Positions 39,921 to 50,800 of a DNA stretch of 64,000 bases are shown one piece after another. The translations under genes and the position numbers were made by a program. The notes under the pieces are model-generated. The model ran no database searches and had not been told where the DNA came from. It was given only the letters and a program-made list of their open reading frames with translations. The DNA comes from Herbidospora cretacea (lineage in GTDB: Bacteria > Actinomycetota > Actinomycetes > Streptosporangiales > Streptosporangiaceae), in the NCBI RefSeq assembly GCF_001570605.1, contig NZ_BBXG01000018.1, positions 1-64,000 of the forward strand, given 5' to 3'. Each line of letters starts with the position of its first letter. The first letter of the stretch is position 1.

Positions 39921-41398
39921 GCGGTCGCCCCCGTCATGGCGCGGCCGATGTCCGTCTCGGTGGCATCGCCGGGGAACTCGGCGACGACGCGGCCCTCGTA
40001 CAGGACCAGGATGCGGTCGGCGAGGTCGCGGAGCTCGGAGAGTTCGCTCGACTGGAGGAGGACGGCCGCGCCGTCGTCGCGGGCGGCCAGGAGCAGGGCG
40101 TGGACGCGTTCGCGCACGCCCACGTCCACGCCCTGGGTGGGTTCCTCGGCGACGACCACGCGGGAGGGGCGGGTGAGTTCGCGGGCGAGGACCGCTTTCT
40201 GGGCGTTGCCGCCGGACAGGGCGCTGATCGGGACGTCGACCGAGGCGGCGCTGATGGCGAAGCGGTCGACCAGGTCGCGGGCGCGTCTCTTCACCGCCGC
40301 CGTCGGCAGGGTCCAGCGGGAGGACAGCTCCCGCTGCGCGCCCATCAGGATGTTCTCGGCCACCGACATGCCGGGCGCGGTGGCGCGGCCGTGGCGGTCC
40401 TCCGGCACGTAGGCCACCCTCGGGTCGCGGCCGGCCAGGACGGGGGTGCCCGCGAGGAAGACCCCCGGGACGGCGCCGCGCAGGCCTGTGACGGAGTCGA
40501 TGAGCTCGCGCTGGCCGCTGCCCGCGACCCCGGCCAGGCCGACGATCTCGCCGGGGTGGACGGACAGCGAGACCTCCGACAGCCGGGCCACGCCGTCGGC
40601 GTCGTGGATCGTCAGGTCGCGGACCTCCAGGACCGGGTCCTCCCGCACCGGCCGGGCCCGCTTGGGGGCGGAAGGCGCCAGGGAACGGCCGATCATGGCG
40701 TTGACGAGCTCGTCCGCGTTGGTCTCCGCGGTGGTGAAGCGGCCGGTGACCCGGCCCTGGCGGAGCACGGTCACCCGGTCGCCGATGGCCATGACCTCCG
40801 ACAGCTTGTGGGTGACCAGCAGGATCGAGACCCCGGTGGCGGCGACCGTGCGGAGGACCTCGAAGAGGCGGTCGGTCTCGCCGGGGGTCAGGACCGCCGT
40901 CGGCTCGTCCAGGATCAGGATCTCGGCCTCGCGGTAGAGGGCGCGCAGGATCTCCACTCGCTGGCGCACCCCCACCGGCAGGCCGCCGACCAGGGCGGAC
41001 GGGTCGGCCCGCAGGCCGTAGCGCTCCGAGAGGGCGGCCACCTTCCGGGCCGCGGCGGCGCGGTCGATGCGGCCGGCCCTGACCGGTTCGGCCCCGATGA
41101 CGACGTTCTCGGCCACGGTCAGGCCGGGGAAGAGGCGGAAGCGCTGGTGGACCATGCCGAGGCCGTGGCGGATGGCGTCGGCGGGGGAGCGGAGGGCGAC
41201 CGTCCGCCCGTCGCGGCGGATCTCCCCGGCGTCGGGGCGGTGCAGGCCGTACAGGATGGACATCAGGGTGGACTTGCCGGCCCCGTTCTCACCGACGACG
41301 GCGTGCACCTCGCCCCTGGCGACCGCCAGGTCGATGCCGTCGTTGGCCAGGACCGGGCCGAACCGTTTGGTCACTTCGACGAGTTCGGCGGCGTACAT
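39917..41398 (-). CDS. Two-domain ABC ATPase of nucleoside importer (RbsA/NupO class)
   Basis: A 493-residue protein with two nucleotide-binding domains. The first has Walker A GENGAGKST, a signature-like GLPVGVRQRVEI, and Walker B ILILDEPTAVL. The second has the degenerate Walker A GVAGSGQRE, signature LSGGNAQK and Walker B VVAEEPTQGVD, as usual for this class. It energises the two NupP/Q-type permeases. Since the ribose-type importer at 31574-33657 lacks an ATPase and belongs to the same CUT2-like class, sharing is conceivable. ATG 41398 overlaps the BMP lipoprotein stop. Confidence 0.92.
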   Translation of the reverse strand: MYAAELVEVTKRFGPVLANDGIDLAVARGEVHAVVGENGAGKSTLMSILYGLHRPDAGEIRRDGRTVALRSPADAIRHGLGMVHQRFRLFPGLTVAENVVIGAEPVRAGRIDRAAAARKVAALSERYGLRADPSALVGGLPVGVRQRVEILRALYREAEILILDEPTAVLTPGETDRLFEVLRTVAATGVSILLVTHKLSEVMAIGDRVTVLRQGRVTGRFTTAETNADELVNAMIGRSLAPSAPKRARPVREDPVLEVRDLTIHDADGVARLSEVSLSVHPGEIVGLAGVAGSGQRELIDSVTGLRGAVPGVFLAGTPVLAGRDPRVAYVPEDRHGRATAPGMSVAENILMGAQRELSSRWTLPTAAVKRRARDLVDRFAISAASVDVPISALSGGNAQKAVLARELTRPSRVVVAEEPTQGVDVGVRERVHALLLAARDDGAAVLLQSSELSELRDLADRILVLYEGRVVAEFPGDATETDIGRAMTGATA

Positions 41399-42426
41399 CA
41401 GCCGGCGAGCGGGTCCGCGACGGTGATCTTCCCGGCGACGATGTCGTCGCGGGTCTGCTTGACCTTGGCGACCACGTCGGGGCTGTCGGCGACCGTGCAG
41501 CCGGAGGAGGCCAGGTCGTCGGCCAGGGCGTTCACGCCCACGCCGCCCTCGGCCAGGCCGTAGACCTTCACGCCGCCGGTCTTGCCGCCGAAGATCTCCT
41601 TGATGGCGGCGGCCTCGGCGACGTCCACGTTCTTCAGGACGTTGTCGATCACGTTGCCGGGGCTGAGCGCGCACTGGTTGACGTCGACGCCGAACGCCTT
41701 GGCGCCGGAGGCCGCGACCGCCTCGAACACGCCCGGGTTGCCGCCGGAGGCCGCCGCCGCGATGACGTCGACGCCGCGCCCGGTGAGGGTCTGGGCCTGC
41801 GACTTGGCCCTGGCCGGGTCGCTGAAGGGGTTGCTGCCGCCGACGTAGAGCGGGGTGCCCTTGCTGTCCGGCTTGACCGAGGCCGCCCCGGCGAAGAACG
41901 GCTCGATCCAGCGGTGGACGAACGGGGTGTCCAGCGCCGCGACCACGCCGAGCTGACCGCTCTTGGAGAGCAGACCCGCCTCGACGCCGGCCAGGTAGGC
42001 GGCCTCGTGCTCCTTGAAGGAGACGCAGGCCAGGTTGGGCGCCTGGTCCTTGGCGCACGAGTCGACCTGGAGGAACTGCTGGCCGGGGTTGGCCTTGGGG
42101 ACGGTGTTGAACACGTCGTCGAAGGAGAAGCTGATGCCCACGACCAGGGTCGGCTTGGCCCGGACGGCCGCGTCGACGTTCTGCGCGATGGAGGTGGGGT
42201 CCTTGCTCTCGTACAGCTTGAAGGAGGCGCCGAGCTCCTTGGCGGCGGCCTCGGCGCCCTTGACGCCGAGCTGCAGGAAGCTGTTGGTGCCGACCGGGTT
42301 GGGGGTGATCAGGATGATCGACGTGGCCGGAGCCGCCTCTGTCCCGGTCTCGGACGCGGTGCCGCCACACGCGGCGAGGCTGACGAGGAGGAGGGCTGCG
42401 GCGGCGATCGATGGGGTGAGTCTCAT
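41398..42426 (-). CDS. BMP family nucleoside-binding lipoprotein
   Basis: A 342-residue PnrA/BMP-type lipoprotein. The signal peptide ends in the lipobox SLAACG, followed by a short Thr/Ala tether. The mature domain shows ILITPNPVGTNSFLQLGVKGAEAAAKELG, VVGISFSFDDVFNTV, SFKEHEAAYLAGVEAGLLSK (a family landmark) and AFGVDVNQCALSPGNVIDNVLKNVDVA. Such proteins bind purine nucleosides. As first gene of the operon with mtnA, mtnC and mtnB, its ligand may include methylthioadenosine. The ATG follows GGGAAACCC-type sequence with a modest ribosome site. Confidence 0.9.
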   Translation of the reverse strand: MRLTPSIAAAALLLVSLAACGGTASETGTEAAPATSIILITPNPVGTNSFLQLGVKGAEAAAKELGASFKLYESKDPTSIAQNVDAAVRAKPTLVVGISFSFDDVFNTVPKANPGQQFLQVDSCAKDQAPNLACVSFKEHEAAYLAGVEAGLLSKSGQLGVVAALDTPFVHRWIEPFFAGAASVKPDSKGTPLYVGGSNPFSDPARAKSQAQTLTGRGVDVIAAAASGGNPGVFEAVAASGAKAFGVDVNQCALSPGNVIDNVLKNVDVAEAAAIKEIFGGKTGGVKVYGLAEGGVGVNALADDLASSGCTVADSPDVVAKVKQTRDDIVAGKITVADPLAG

Positions 42427-42676
42427 GGGTTTCCCGGTTCCGAGCTGCGGAGATGGTGCAGGGAGAGCTTAACTACACTATTCCTACCGGAACAAGCGGG
42501 TATCCCTCTTGACGCCGTGGCCTATTGCATGGTTACTTAGTAGGAAATATAGGTAATTCCGACCGGGTCTCCGTGGGGGAGCAGACCTCGGACGTGCGGA
42601 CGACGACGACCGCGCCGATGAAGGGCGTCGGCTTCCTGCGGCCGGGTACTGATAATTCTTCCGGCGGAGCGTCGTT
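42427..42676. promoter_or_regulatory. Divergent promoter region, salvage operon / PKS regulator
   Basis: 250 bp without a gene. TATTCCTAC (42479) and GTAGGAAATA (42540) form a loose inverted pair related to the repeat at 31544. On the plus strand, TTGACG (42509) followed by TACTTA after 19 bp is a weak promoter candidate for the LuxR gene. No riboswitch-like fold was recognised. Confidence 0.45.
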
Positions 42677-44731
42677 ATGGAATTAATGGATCGACCGCTT
42701 GATTTGATTCGCAAGGTATTCGCCGACGCGTCCGGCGACGAACAGATGGCGGCGAAAGTATCCGCACTCGTCGATGAATGGCTCGGCCGGAGCCGATTAT
42801 CGGCGTGGGCGCAATTGCTGCGCGGACGTCCGCACGAGGCGCTGCGGGAAAACCCGGAGCTGGCCGAATCGGCCGGCTGCCTTTATCCGGGCCTCGTGCC
42901 CGGCCCGCCCGGCGCCGACGTCGAGGTGACGACGGGGCTGGAGGGCACCCGCGTGCTCGCCGCCTTCTACGCCGGCCACGACGCGGCGGCGGCGGTCGCC
43001 CGCGCGGAGCGGGTGCTGCACCTGTGCCCCATGGGCGAGGCCGCCCTGCCCTCCCTCATCGCGGCGCTCACCACGCTCGTGCACGCCGACCGCGCCGACC
43101 TGGCCGCCCGGTGGTGCGACCCTCTGCTGGAGCAGACCACGACGCGGTGCGACCCCGCCTGGCTGAGCGTCTTCGCCGCCATCAGGGCCGAGATCGCCAT
43201 CAGGCAGGGCCGGTTCGCCGACGCCGAACGCTGCGCCAAGGACGCGCTCACCTACGTGCCGAGCGCGTCGTGGGGGGTCGCCCTCGGCCTGCCGCTGGCC
43301 GCGATGACCAGCGCCAAGACCGGGCTCGGCAAGCCCGAGGACGCGGCCCGCTACCTGGCCGTCCCGGTGCCGGAGGCGATGTTCCAGACCCCCGTCGCGG
43401 CCCACTACCTGACGGCACGCGGCGGCCACCGGCTGGCGGCCGGGCTGGCCGAGGAGGCCCTGGCCGACTTTCTGACCTGCGGCGATCTGCTGCGGCAGTG
43501 GGGTCTGGACCTGCCCGGCATCGCCGCCTGGCGCCTCGGCGCCGCCCGCGCGTGCCTCGCCTCCGGCCGTACGCCGGACGCCCGCCGGTATGCCGAGGAG
43601 CAACTGGCCCTGCTGGGGCCGGAGCCGACCCGGACCCGGGGGTGCGCACTGCGGCTCCGGGCCGCCGCGCTGCCGCTCGGGGGGCGGCCGGAGGAACTCG
43701 AGAAGGCAGTGGAGATCCTCCAGATCGCCCAGGACCCCTACGAACTGGCGCACGCCCTGGCCGACGCGGGGGCGGCCTACGCCGAACTAGGTGACGGGCC
43801 CAAGGCACGCTCGGCCGGCCGCCGGGCGAGAGTGCTGGCCCGCTCCTGCCGCGCGGGACTGGGCGAGGGGTCCGTGTTGCGCGGCGGTGGAGCGGTGGAC
43901 CCGGCGTTCCGGAGCCCGGCGGATCGGTCTTCCCAGGCCGCGGAGGATCGGCGCGTCCACGCTGCGCGAGGTGCGCACGTCGACGATCTGGCGGGTACAG
44001 GCTCGTGGAGCGCGGTGGTCCCGGATCTTCAAGACAGGGTGGGTCCAGATCTTCAAGACGCGGTCGTTCTGGATCCCCGAGGCGCGGCGGGTCCGGACCT
44101 CCGAGGCGCGGCGGATCCAGACCTCCGAGGTGCGGCGGGTTCGCCTCCCCGAGTGGCGGTGGGCCGAGATTGCAGTGGGGCGGTGGGCCGAGATTGCTGT
44201 GGGGCGGTGGGCCGAGATTGCTGTGGGGCGGTGAGGCCAGATCCACAAGGGGCGGTGGGCCCGGATCCACAAGGCGCGGCGGGTTCGGACCCACAAGGCG
44301 CGGCGGGTTCGGACCCACAAGGCGCGGCGGGCCCGAACCCCCGAGGTGCGGTGGATCCAGATCACCAAGGCGTGGTCGGTCCGAATCCCCGAGGCGTGGT
44401 CGGCTCGGGGATCCAGGGTGCGGGAGGTCCGGGGTCTGGCGGGCGGGCGGATCCGGCTCGCCGGGGTGCGGAGGGTTCGGCTCTTCGGGGTGGGAGGAGT
44501 CCGGGTGGCCGTGGGGCGGCTGGTCTGATCGCCCCGAGCGGGCCCGTGTTCGGGGCCGAGTTGAGTGAGGCCGAGCGGCGGGTCGCCACGCTGGCGGCTC
44601 AGGGGCAGACGAACCGGCAGATCTCCGGAAATCTTTTCGTCACCGTGAGCACCGTGGAGCAACATCTCACACGCATTTATCGGAAACTCGGGGTGACCCG
44701 GCGCGCGGATCTCCCGATATTTCTCGACTGA
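42677..44731 (+). CDS. LuxR-type regulator with TPR-like region and octapeptide repeat insert
   Basis: A 684-residue probable pathway regulator of the PKS cluster. Residues about 1-390 are helical, Ala/Leu-rich and TPR-like (RFADAERCAKDAL, LAEEALADFLTCGDLLRQWG, YELAHALADAGAAYAELGD), resembling the C-terminal half of LAL (MalT-like) regulators. No Walker motifs are present. Residues about 448-598 are a tandem octapeptide array (GAAGSDPQ-like). Residues about 622-684 are a LuxR helix-turn-helix, LSEAERRVATLAAQGQTNRQISGNLFVTVSTVEQHLTRIYRKLGV. The ATG lies in an AT-richer start region. The PKS genes begin 92 bp downstream on the same strand behind a CTAGGGG-type palindrome. The repeat-rich linker is unusual for the family. 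Confidence 0.82.
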   Translation: MELMDRPLDLIRKVFADASGDEQMAAKVSALVDEWLGRSRLSAWAQLLRGRPHEALRENPELAESAGCLYPGLVPGPPGADVEVTTGLEGTRVLAAFYAGHDAAAAVARAERVLHLCPMGEAALPSLIAALTTLVHADRADLAARWCDPLLEQTTTRCDPAWLSVFAAIRAEIAIRQGRFADAERCAKDALTYVPSASWGVALGLPLAAMTSAKTGLGKPEDAARYLAVPVPEAMFQTPVAAHYLTARGGHRLAAGLAEEALADFLTCGDLLRQWGLDLPGIAAWRLGAARACLASGRTPDARRYAEEQLALLGPEPTRTRGCALRLRAAALPLGGRPEELEKAVEILQIAQDPYELAHALADAGAAYAELGDGPKARSAGRRARVLARSCRAGLGEGSVLRGGGAVDPAFRSPADRSSQAAEDRRVHAARGAHVDDLAGTGSWSAVVPDLQDRVGPDLQDAVVLDPRGAAGPDLRGAADPDLRGAAGSPPRVAVGRDCSGAVGRDCCGAVGRDCCGAVRPDPQGAVGPDPQGAAGSDPQGAAGSDPQGAAGPNPRGAVDPDHQGVVGPNPRGVVGSGIQGAGGPGSGGRADPARRGAEGSALRGGRSPGGRGAAGLIAPSGPVFGAELSEAERRVATLAAQGQTNRQISGNLFVTVSTVEQHLTRIYRKLGVTRRADLPIFLD
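44018..44470 (+). repeat. 24-bp coding minisatellite in LuxR regulator
   Basis: About 18 degenerate copies of a 24-bp unit encoding octapeptides such as GAVGPDPQ and GAAGSDPQ. Between about 44150 and 44235 three copies of a GGTGGGCCGAGATTGC-containing unit are nearly identical, encoding GAVGRDCC and adding consecutive cysteines. All copies keep frame. Confidence 0.85.
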
Positions 44732-44746
44732 TCTGCTTAGGGGTTT

Positions 44747-44763
44747 CTAGGGGTACTCCATAG
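44747..44763. promoter_or_regulatory. Candidate LuxR-type operator before PKS genes
   Basis: The imperfect palindrome CTAGGGGTACTCCATAG lies 61-77 nt upstream of the first PKS start, preceded by a second overlapping CTTAGGGGTTTCTAG. The form resembles the CTVGGGAWWTCCCBAG site known for PAS-LuxR polyketide regulators such as PimM. The upstream regulator gene is the obvious partner. Confidence 0.5.
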
Positions 44764-44823
44764 GGGGCCGGTTCGCGAGGCTGGAAACAGCTTCCGAGCC
44801 GGTTCGCGTTTATGGAGATTAAA

Positions 44824-47800
44824 ATGAGTCTCGGCGATTCGCCGTCCCAGGAACGAGTCGCGGTCGTCGGGATCGCCTGCCGGTTGCCGCAGGCGCCCGG
44901 CCCGGCGGCCTTCTGGGACCTGCTCCGATCGGAACGTTCCGCGATCACCGCCCCGCCCCCCGGCCGCTGGGACGAAGCGCCCGACGCGCCCCTCTTCGGC
45001 GGTTTCCTCGACGACGTCGACGGCTTCGACCCCGAGTTCTTCGGCATCTCCCCCCGCGAGGCGGCGGAGATGGACCCCCAGCAGCGACTCGCCCTCGAAC
45101 TCGCCTGGGAGGCCCTGGAAGACGCCCGCTCGACCCGCGCCCACCCGGGGGCGACGACGCGCGGAGCCGCCGGCGGGCTCTCCACCGGGGTCTTCGTCGG
45201 GGCCATCGCCTCCGACTACGCCACCCTGGTGGCCCGGGGCGGGCCCGCCGCCGTCACCCGGCACACCCTCACCGGGCTCAACCGGGGGCTGATCGCCAAT
45301 CGGGTCTCGCACGCGCTCGGCCTGCGCGGGCCGAGTCTGACGGTCGACTCGGCGCAGTCATCGTCGCTGGTGGCGGTGCACCTGGCGGCCGAGAGCGTGC
45401 GGTCGGGGGAGTCGGCCGTCGCCATCGCGGCCGGGGTGCACCTGAACCTCAGCACCGACGGCGCGGTCGCCGCCGGGCGGTTCGGCGCGCTGTCGCCCGA
45501 CGGCCGGTGCTACACCTTCGACTCCCGCGCCAACGGCTACGTGCGCGGGGAGGGCGGGGTGGCGCTGGTCCTGAAGACGCTCACCCGCGCCCTCGCCGAC
45601 GGCGACCGGATCTACGCCCTGATCAGCGGCGGCGCGGTCAACAACGACGGGCACACCGCCGGGCTGACCGTCCCCGACCCGGCCGCCCAGGCCGAGGTGA
45701 TCTCGCTCGCTCTCTCCCGCGCCGGGCTCGGCCCCGAAGAGGTCCAGTACGTCGAACTCCACGGCACCGGCACCAAGGTCGGCGACCCCATCGAGGCCGC
45801 GGCGCTCGGCTCGGCCCTCGGCTCCGGGGACCGGGTGCTGCACGTCGGCTCGGTCAAGACCAACGTCGGCCACCTGGAGGGCGCGGCCGGCATCACCGGT
45901 CTGCTGAAGACGATCCTCAGCGTGGCCCACCGGGAACTCCCGGCCAGCCTCAACTACGAGAACCCCAACCCCGACATCGCCCTGGACGAACTGGGCCTCC
46001 GGGTCTGCACGAGCACCGGCGGCTGGCCACGGCCGGACAGCCCGCTGGTGGCGGGGGTGAGCTCGTTCGGCATGGGCGGCACCAACTGCCACCTCGTCGT
46101 CACCGAGCCACCGGCCCTCCCGGTCCCCGAGATCTGGGGGAAGGCGCCGGACGTGCTCCCGTGGGTGCTGTCGGGCGCGAGCGAACAGGCGCTGCGCGAG
46201 CAGGCGGCCCGACTGCTGGACCACCTCGACGGGACCGGGGCGGCGTTCGAGGACGTGGCCTACTCGCTGGCGGTGACGCGCAAGGCCTTCCGGCATCGGG
46301 CCGTTCTCGTAGGGGATTCGGCTGAGGTCCGCGCCGGGGTGCGGGCGCTGGCCGGTGGCGGGCAGGTCGCCGGGCTCGTGCAGGGGGTGGCCGCGCCTCG
46401 GGGGCGGACCGTCTTCGTCTTCCCGGGGCAGGGATCGCAGTGGCCGGGGATGGCCGCCGCGCTGCTGCGGGAGTCGCCCGGGTTCGCGCGGTCGATCGCC
46501 GAGTGCGCGGAGGCGCTCGACCCGCACACCGGGTGGTCGCTCGTCGATCTGCTGACCAAGGCCGGTCCGCTGGAGCGGGTGGACGTCGTCCAGCCCGCCC
46601 TCTTCGCCGTCATGGTCTCGCTGGCCCGTCTCTGGGAGGCGGCCGGGGTCCGGCCCGACGCGGTCATCGGGCACTCGCAGGGAGAGATCGCCGCCGCGCA
46701 CATCGCGGGGGCGCTGTCGCTGGCCGACGCCGCCGCCGTCTCGGCGCTGCGGGCCAGGGCCATCGCCGGGATCGCCGGGCACGGCGGGATGGCCTCGGTG
46801 CTGCTGCCGGTCGAGCAGGTCGCCGAGCGGATCGCCCGGTGGGGCGAGCGGCTGTCGGTCGCCGCGGTCAACGGGCCCGCTTCGACCGTCGTCTCGGGGG
46901 ACGCCTCGGCGGTGGGGGAGTTGCTGGAGTCGTACCGGAGCGAAGGGGTCAGGGCCCGGGCGGTGCCGGTGGACTACGCGTCCCATTCGGCGCAGGTCGA
47001 GCCTCTTCGGGAACCGCTGACAGGCGAGCTGGCCGGCATCTCGCCCGTGTCGGCACCGGTCGCGTTCTACTCGACGGTCACCGGTGGGCTGCTGGACACG
47101 GCCGGGCTCGCGGCCGACTACTGGTACCGGAACCTGCGGCAGCCGGTCGAGTTCGACCGGGCCGTCCGGGCGGCGGTGGCCGACGGGCACGACGTGGTGG
47201 TGGAGGCGAGCCCCCACCCGCTGCTCACCGAAGGGGTCCGGCTGGTCGACGGCGACGCGCTGGTCACCGGGACGCTGCGGCGCGACCACGGCGGGGTGCG
47301 GAACTTCCTGCTCTCGCTCGGACGGGTGCACGCCGGCGGCGGGACCGTCGACTGGCCCCGGGTGATCGGGCCGGCCCGGGTGGTCGACCTGCCGACCTAC
47401 GCCTTCCAGCGGCGGCGGCTCTGGCTCGGCTCCACCGAGGTGCCGGGACCTTCCCGGGAGCTGCGGGACCTGCGGGCGGCGGCGGCCAGCGCGGCCCTCG
47501 GGCTGGTGCCGGAGCCGCGGGATCTCCGCGCGGCGGTGGCGTCCAGTGCGGCGATCGTCCTGGGGTACGCCTCGGGTGACCAGGTCGATCCGGACGTCAC
47601 CTTCACCGACCTCGGGTTCGACTCGGCGGCGGCGGTCGAGTTCCAGGCGCGGCTGGCCTCGGCGACCGGGCTGACCCTGCCCGCCTCGCTCGTCTACGAC
47701 CACCCGACGGTCGGCGCGGTCACCGCCTACCTGTCGGGGGAGCAGCCCACGGAGGACGAGGCCGTGCCGGTGGCGGCGGGCGAGCCCGTCGCGATCGTGG

Positions 47801-50800
47801 CGATGAGCGGGCGCTGGCCGGGCGGGGCGCGCTCGCCGGAGGAGCTGTGGGAGATCCTCGGCTCCGGCTCGGACGTGATCAGCGAGTTCCCCGTCAACCG
47901 GGGCTGGGACCTGGCGGGCCTGCGGACCGGATCGGCCACCGACTCCGGCGGCTTCCTGCACGACGCCGACGAGTTCGACGCCGCGTTCTTCGGGCTCAGC
48001 CCGCGCGAGGCGACCGTCATCGACCCGCAGCAGCGCATCCTGCTGGAGTCGGCCTGGGAACTGTACGAACGGGCCGGCCTCGACCCGTCGGCGCAGCGCG
48101 GCACCCGGACCGGGGTGTACGTCGGCGTCACCCCCCACGACTACGGCCCCCGCCTGCACGAGATCCCCGACGACCACCAGGGCCACGCCCTCACGGGCAC
48201 CCTGACCAGCGCGGCGTCGGGGCGGATCGCGTACACGCTCGGTCTGGAAGGGCCCGCCCTCACGGTCGACACGGCCTGCTCCTCCTCGCTGGTGGCCATC
48301 CACCTGGCCGTCGAGGCGCTGCGGCGCGGCGAGTGCGACCTGGCGGTCGCGGGCGGGGCCGCCGTCATGTCCAACCCGGGCATGTTCACCGAGTTCAGCC
48401 GCCAGGGCGGGCTGGCCCCCGACGGCCGGATCAAGGCCTTCGCCAAGGCCGCCGACGGCACCGCGTGGGCGGAGGGCGCCGGGCTCGTGCTGCTGGAGCC
48501 GCTGTCGGCGGCCCGGCGCAACGGGCATCCGGTGCTGGCCGTGGTGCGCGGCAGCGCGGTCAACCAGGACGGCGCCTCCAACGGTTTCACCGCCCCCAGC
48601 GGGCCCGCGCAGCAGCGGGTCATCCGCGCCGCGCTCGCCGTCGCCGGGCTCTCCCCCGACGAGGTCGACGCGGTCGAGGCCCACGGCACCGGCACCACCC
48701 TCGGCGATCCGATCGAGGCCGGCGCGATCCTGGCGACCTACGGCCGCGACCGGGAGCGTCCCGTGCTGCTGGGTTCCTCCAAGGCGCATCTCGGCCACAC
48801 CCAGGCCGCCGCCGGGGTGACCGGGCTGGTCTCCATGGTCCAGGCCATCCGCTCGGGCACCCTCCCGCCGACCCTCCACATCGACGAGCCGTCACCCCAC
48901 GTCGACTGGACGTCCGGCCGGGTCGGCCTGCTCACCGAACCCACCCCGTGGCCGGAGACCGGCCGCCCCCGCCGCGCGGCGGTCTCGTCGTTCGGCATCA
49001 GCGGCACCAACGCCCACCTGATCGTCGAACAGGCCCCCGACGACGTCGCGGAACCCGTGACCTCTCCGGAGGTCGTGCCGCTGACCCTGTCGGCCAAGTC
49101 GGAGGCCGCGCTCCGGGAGCAGGCGGGCCTGCTGCGCGAGCGGCTGGCCGGGCGTCCCGACATCACCGTGGCCGACGCGGCCCGCACCCTGATCACCGGC
49201 CGGGCCCTCCTCACCCACCGGGCCGTCGTCCTGGACGACCACCTCGACGCGCTGAACGCCCTGGCCGCCGGCGACGACCATCCCGCCGTGGTGAGCGGCG
49301 TCGCGACCAGGCGGGGCGGGCTGGCGTTCCTGCTCACCGGCCAGGGCAGCCAGCGCGCCGGGATGGGCCGGGAACTGGCCGGGGCGTTCCCCGTCTTCGC
49401 CGACGCCCTCGCCGAGGTCGCCGGGCACCTCGACGCCCACCTCGGCCACCCGATCCGCGACGTCATGTTCACCGGCGGCGACGGCCTGCTCGACACCACC
49501 GCCTACACCCAGCCCGCCCTGTTCGCCTTCGAGGTCGCCCTCCACGAGCTCGCCGTCTCGTTCGGGCTGCGCCCCACCCACCTCATCGGCCATTCGATCG
49601 GCGAGCTCACCGCCGCCCACCTGGCCGGGGTGCTCTCGCTGCCCGACGCCGCCGCCCTGGTCACCGCCCGCGGACGGCTGATGCAGTCGGTGACCGAGAC
49701 CGGCGCGATGGCGGCCCTGCGCGCCACCGAGAGCGAGCTCGCCGGACTCCTCGGCGACGGCGTGGACGTCGCCGCCGTCAACGGGCCCGACTCGCTGGTC
49801 GTCTCGGGCGACCGCGACGCCGTCGGGGCGCTGGTCGCCCGCTGGCGCGCCGAGCGGCGTCAGGCCAAGGAACTCCAGGTCAGCCACGCCTTCCACTCAC
49901 CCCACATGGACGCGGTCGTGGCCGGGTTCCGCGAGATCGCCGCGGGCGTCTCCTACCACCCGCCGCGCATCCCGGTGATCTCCAACGTCACCGGCCGCCT
50001 GGCCACGCCCGAGCAGCTGACCGACCCCGGCTACTGGGCCGGCCACATCCGCCGCGCGGTCCGCTTCCACGACGGCATCACCACCCTGCGGGACCTCGGC
50101 GTGACCGACTTCGTGGAGATCGGCCCCGGCGGCGCGCTGACCTCGCTCGTGGAGGAGGGCGCGGTCGCCGCCGCGCGGGGAGGACGCCCCGAACCGGACG
50201 CCTTCCGCGCCGCCCTCGCCACCCTGCACACCACCGGCGTCCCGGTCGACTGGCGGCCCGGCGAGGCGGGGCCGCACACCCCCGCCGACCTGCCGACCTA
50301 CCCGTTCCAGCGCCGCCGCTTCTGGCTGACCGGCCCGGCCCGCCAGACCCTGAGCGGGGTGGTGGAGCTGGCCGACGGGTCGGGCGCGGTCCTGACCGGC
50401 AGGCTGCCCGAGGCCACCGAGGCCGCGTTCGCCGACCTTGCCGAGCGCGCCGCCCAGGAGATCGGCGGGCTGCGGCTGGCGGAGCTGACCGTGGAGGGCC
50501 CGGTCGTGGCCGGCGCGGTCGACGTCCAGATCCTGGTGGCGGCGGGCGAGGGGCGGCGGGCCATCGGCGTGCACGTCCGGCCGGCCGGTTCGGGGTCCTG
50601 GACCCGGCACGCCACCGGCGCGTTCGAGCCGGTGGAGGAAGCCGCGCCCGCGACGCCGCCGGAGGAGCTGGGCGACCTGCTCGACCTGGTCAGGCGCACA
50701 GGGGCCGCCGTGCTCGGGCACGCCGACGTGGAGGCGGTGCCGCCCGACCGGGGGTTCCTGGACGGCGAGTTCGACTCGCTCAGCAGCGTCGAGCTGCGCA

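Noticed and set aside
42427-42676. SAM or purine riboswitch upstream of the salvage operon
   Set aside because: No conserved core helices or terminator could be recognised; only short inverted elements are visible.
44018-44470. Possible CRISPR or regulatory repeat array
   Set aside because: Repeats of 24 bp have no spacers and all keep the reading frame of the LuxR protein.
45349-45360. Apparently inactive loading ketosynthase (Cys to Gln)
   Set aside because: Not a defect: Gln at this position is the normal KSQ decarboxylase of loading modules.
45358-48879. Long minus-strand open frame opposite the first PKS gene
   Set aside because: Same GC-driven antisense effect; no start signal and no recognisable domain.
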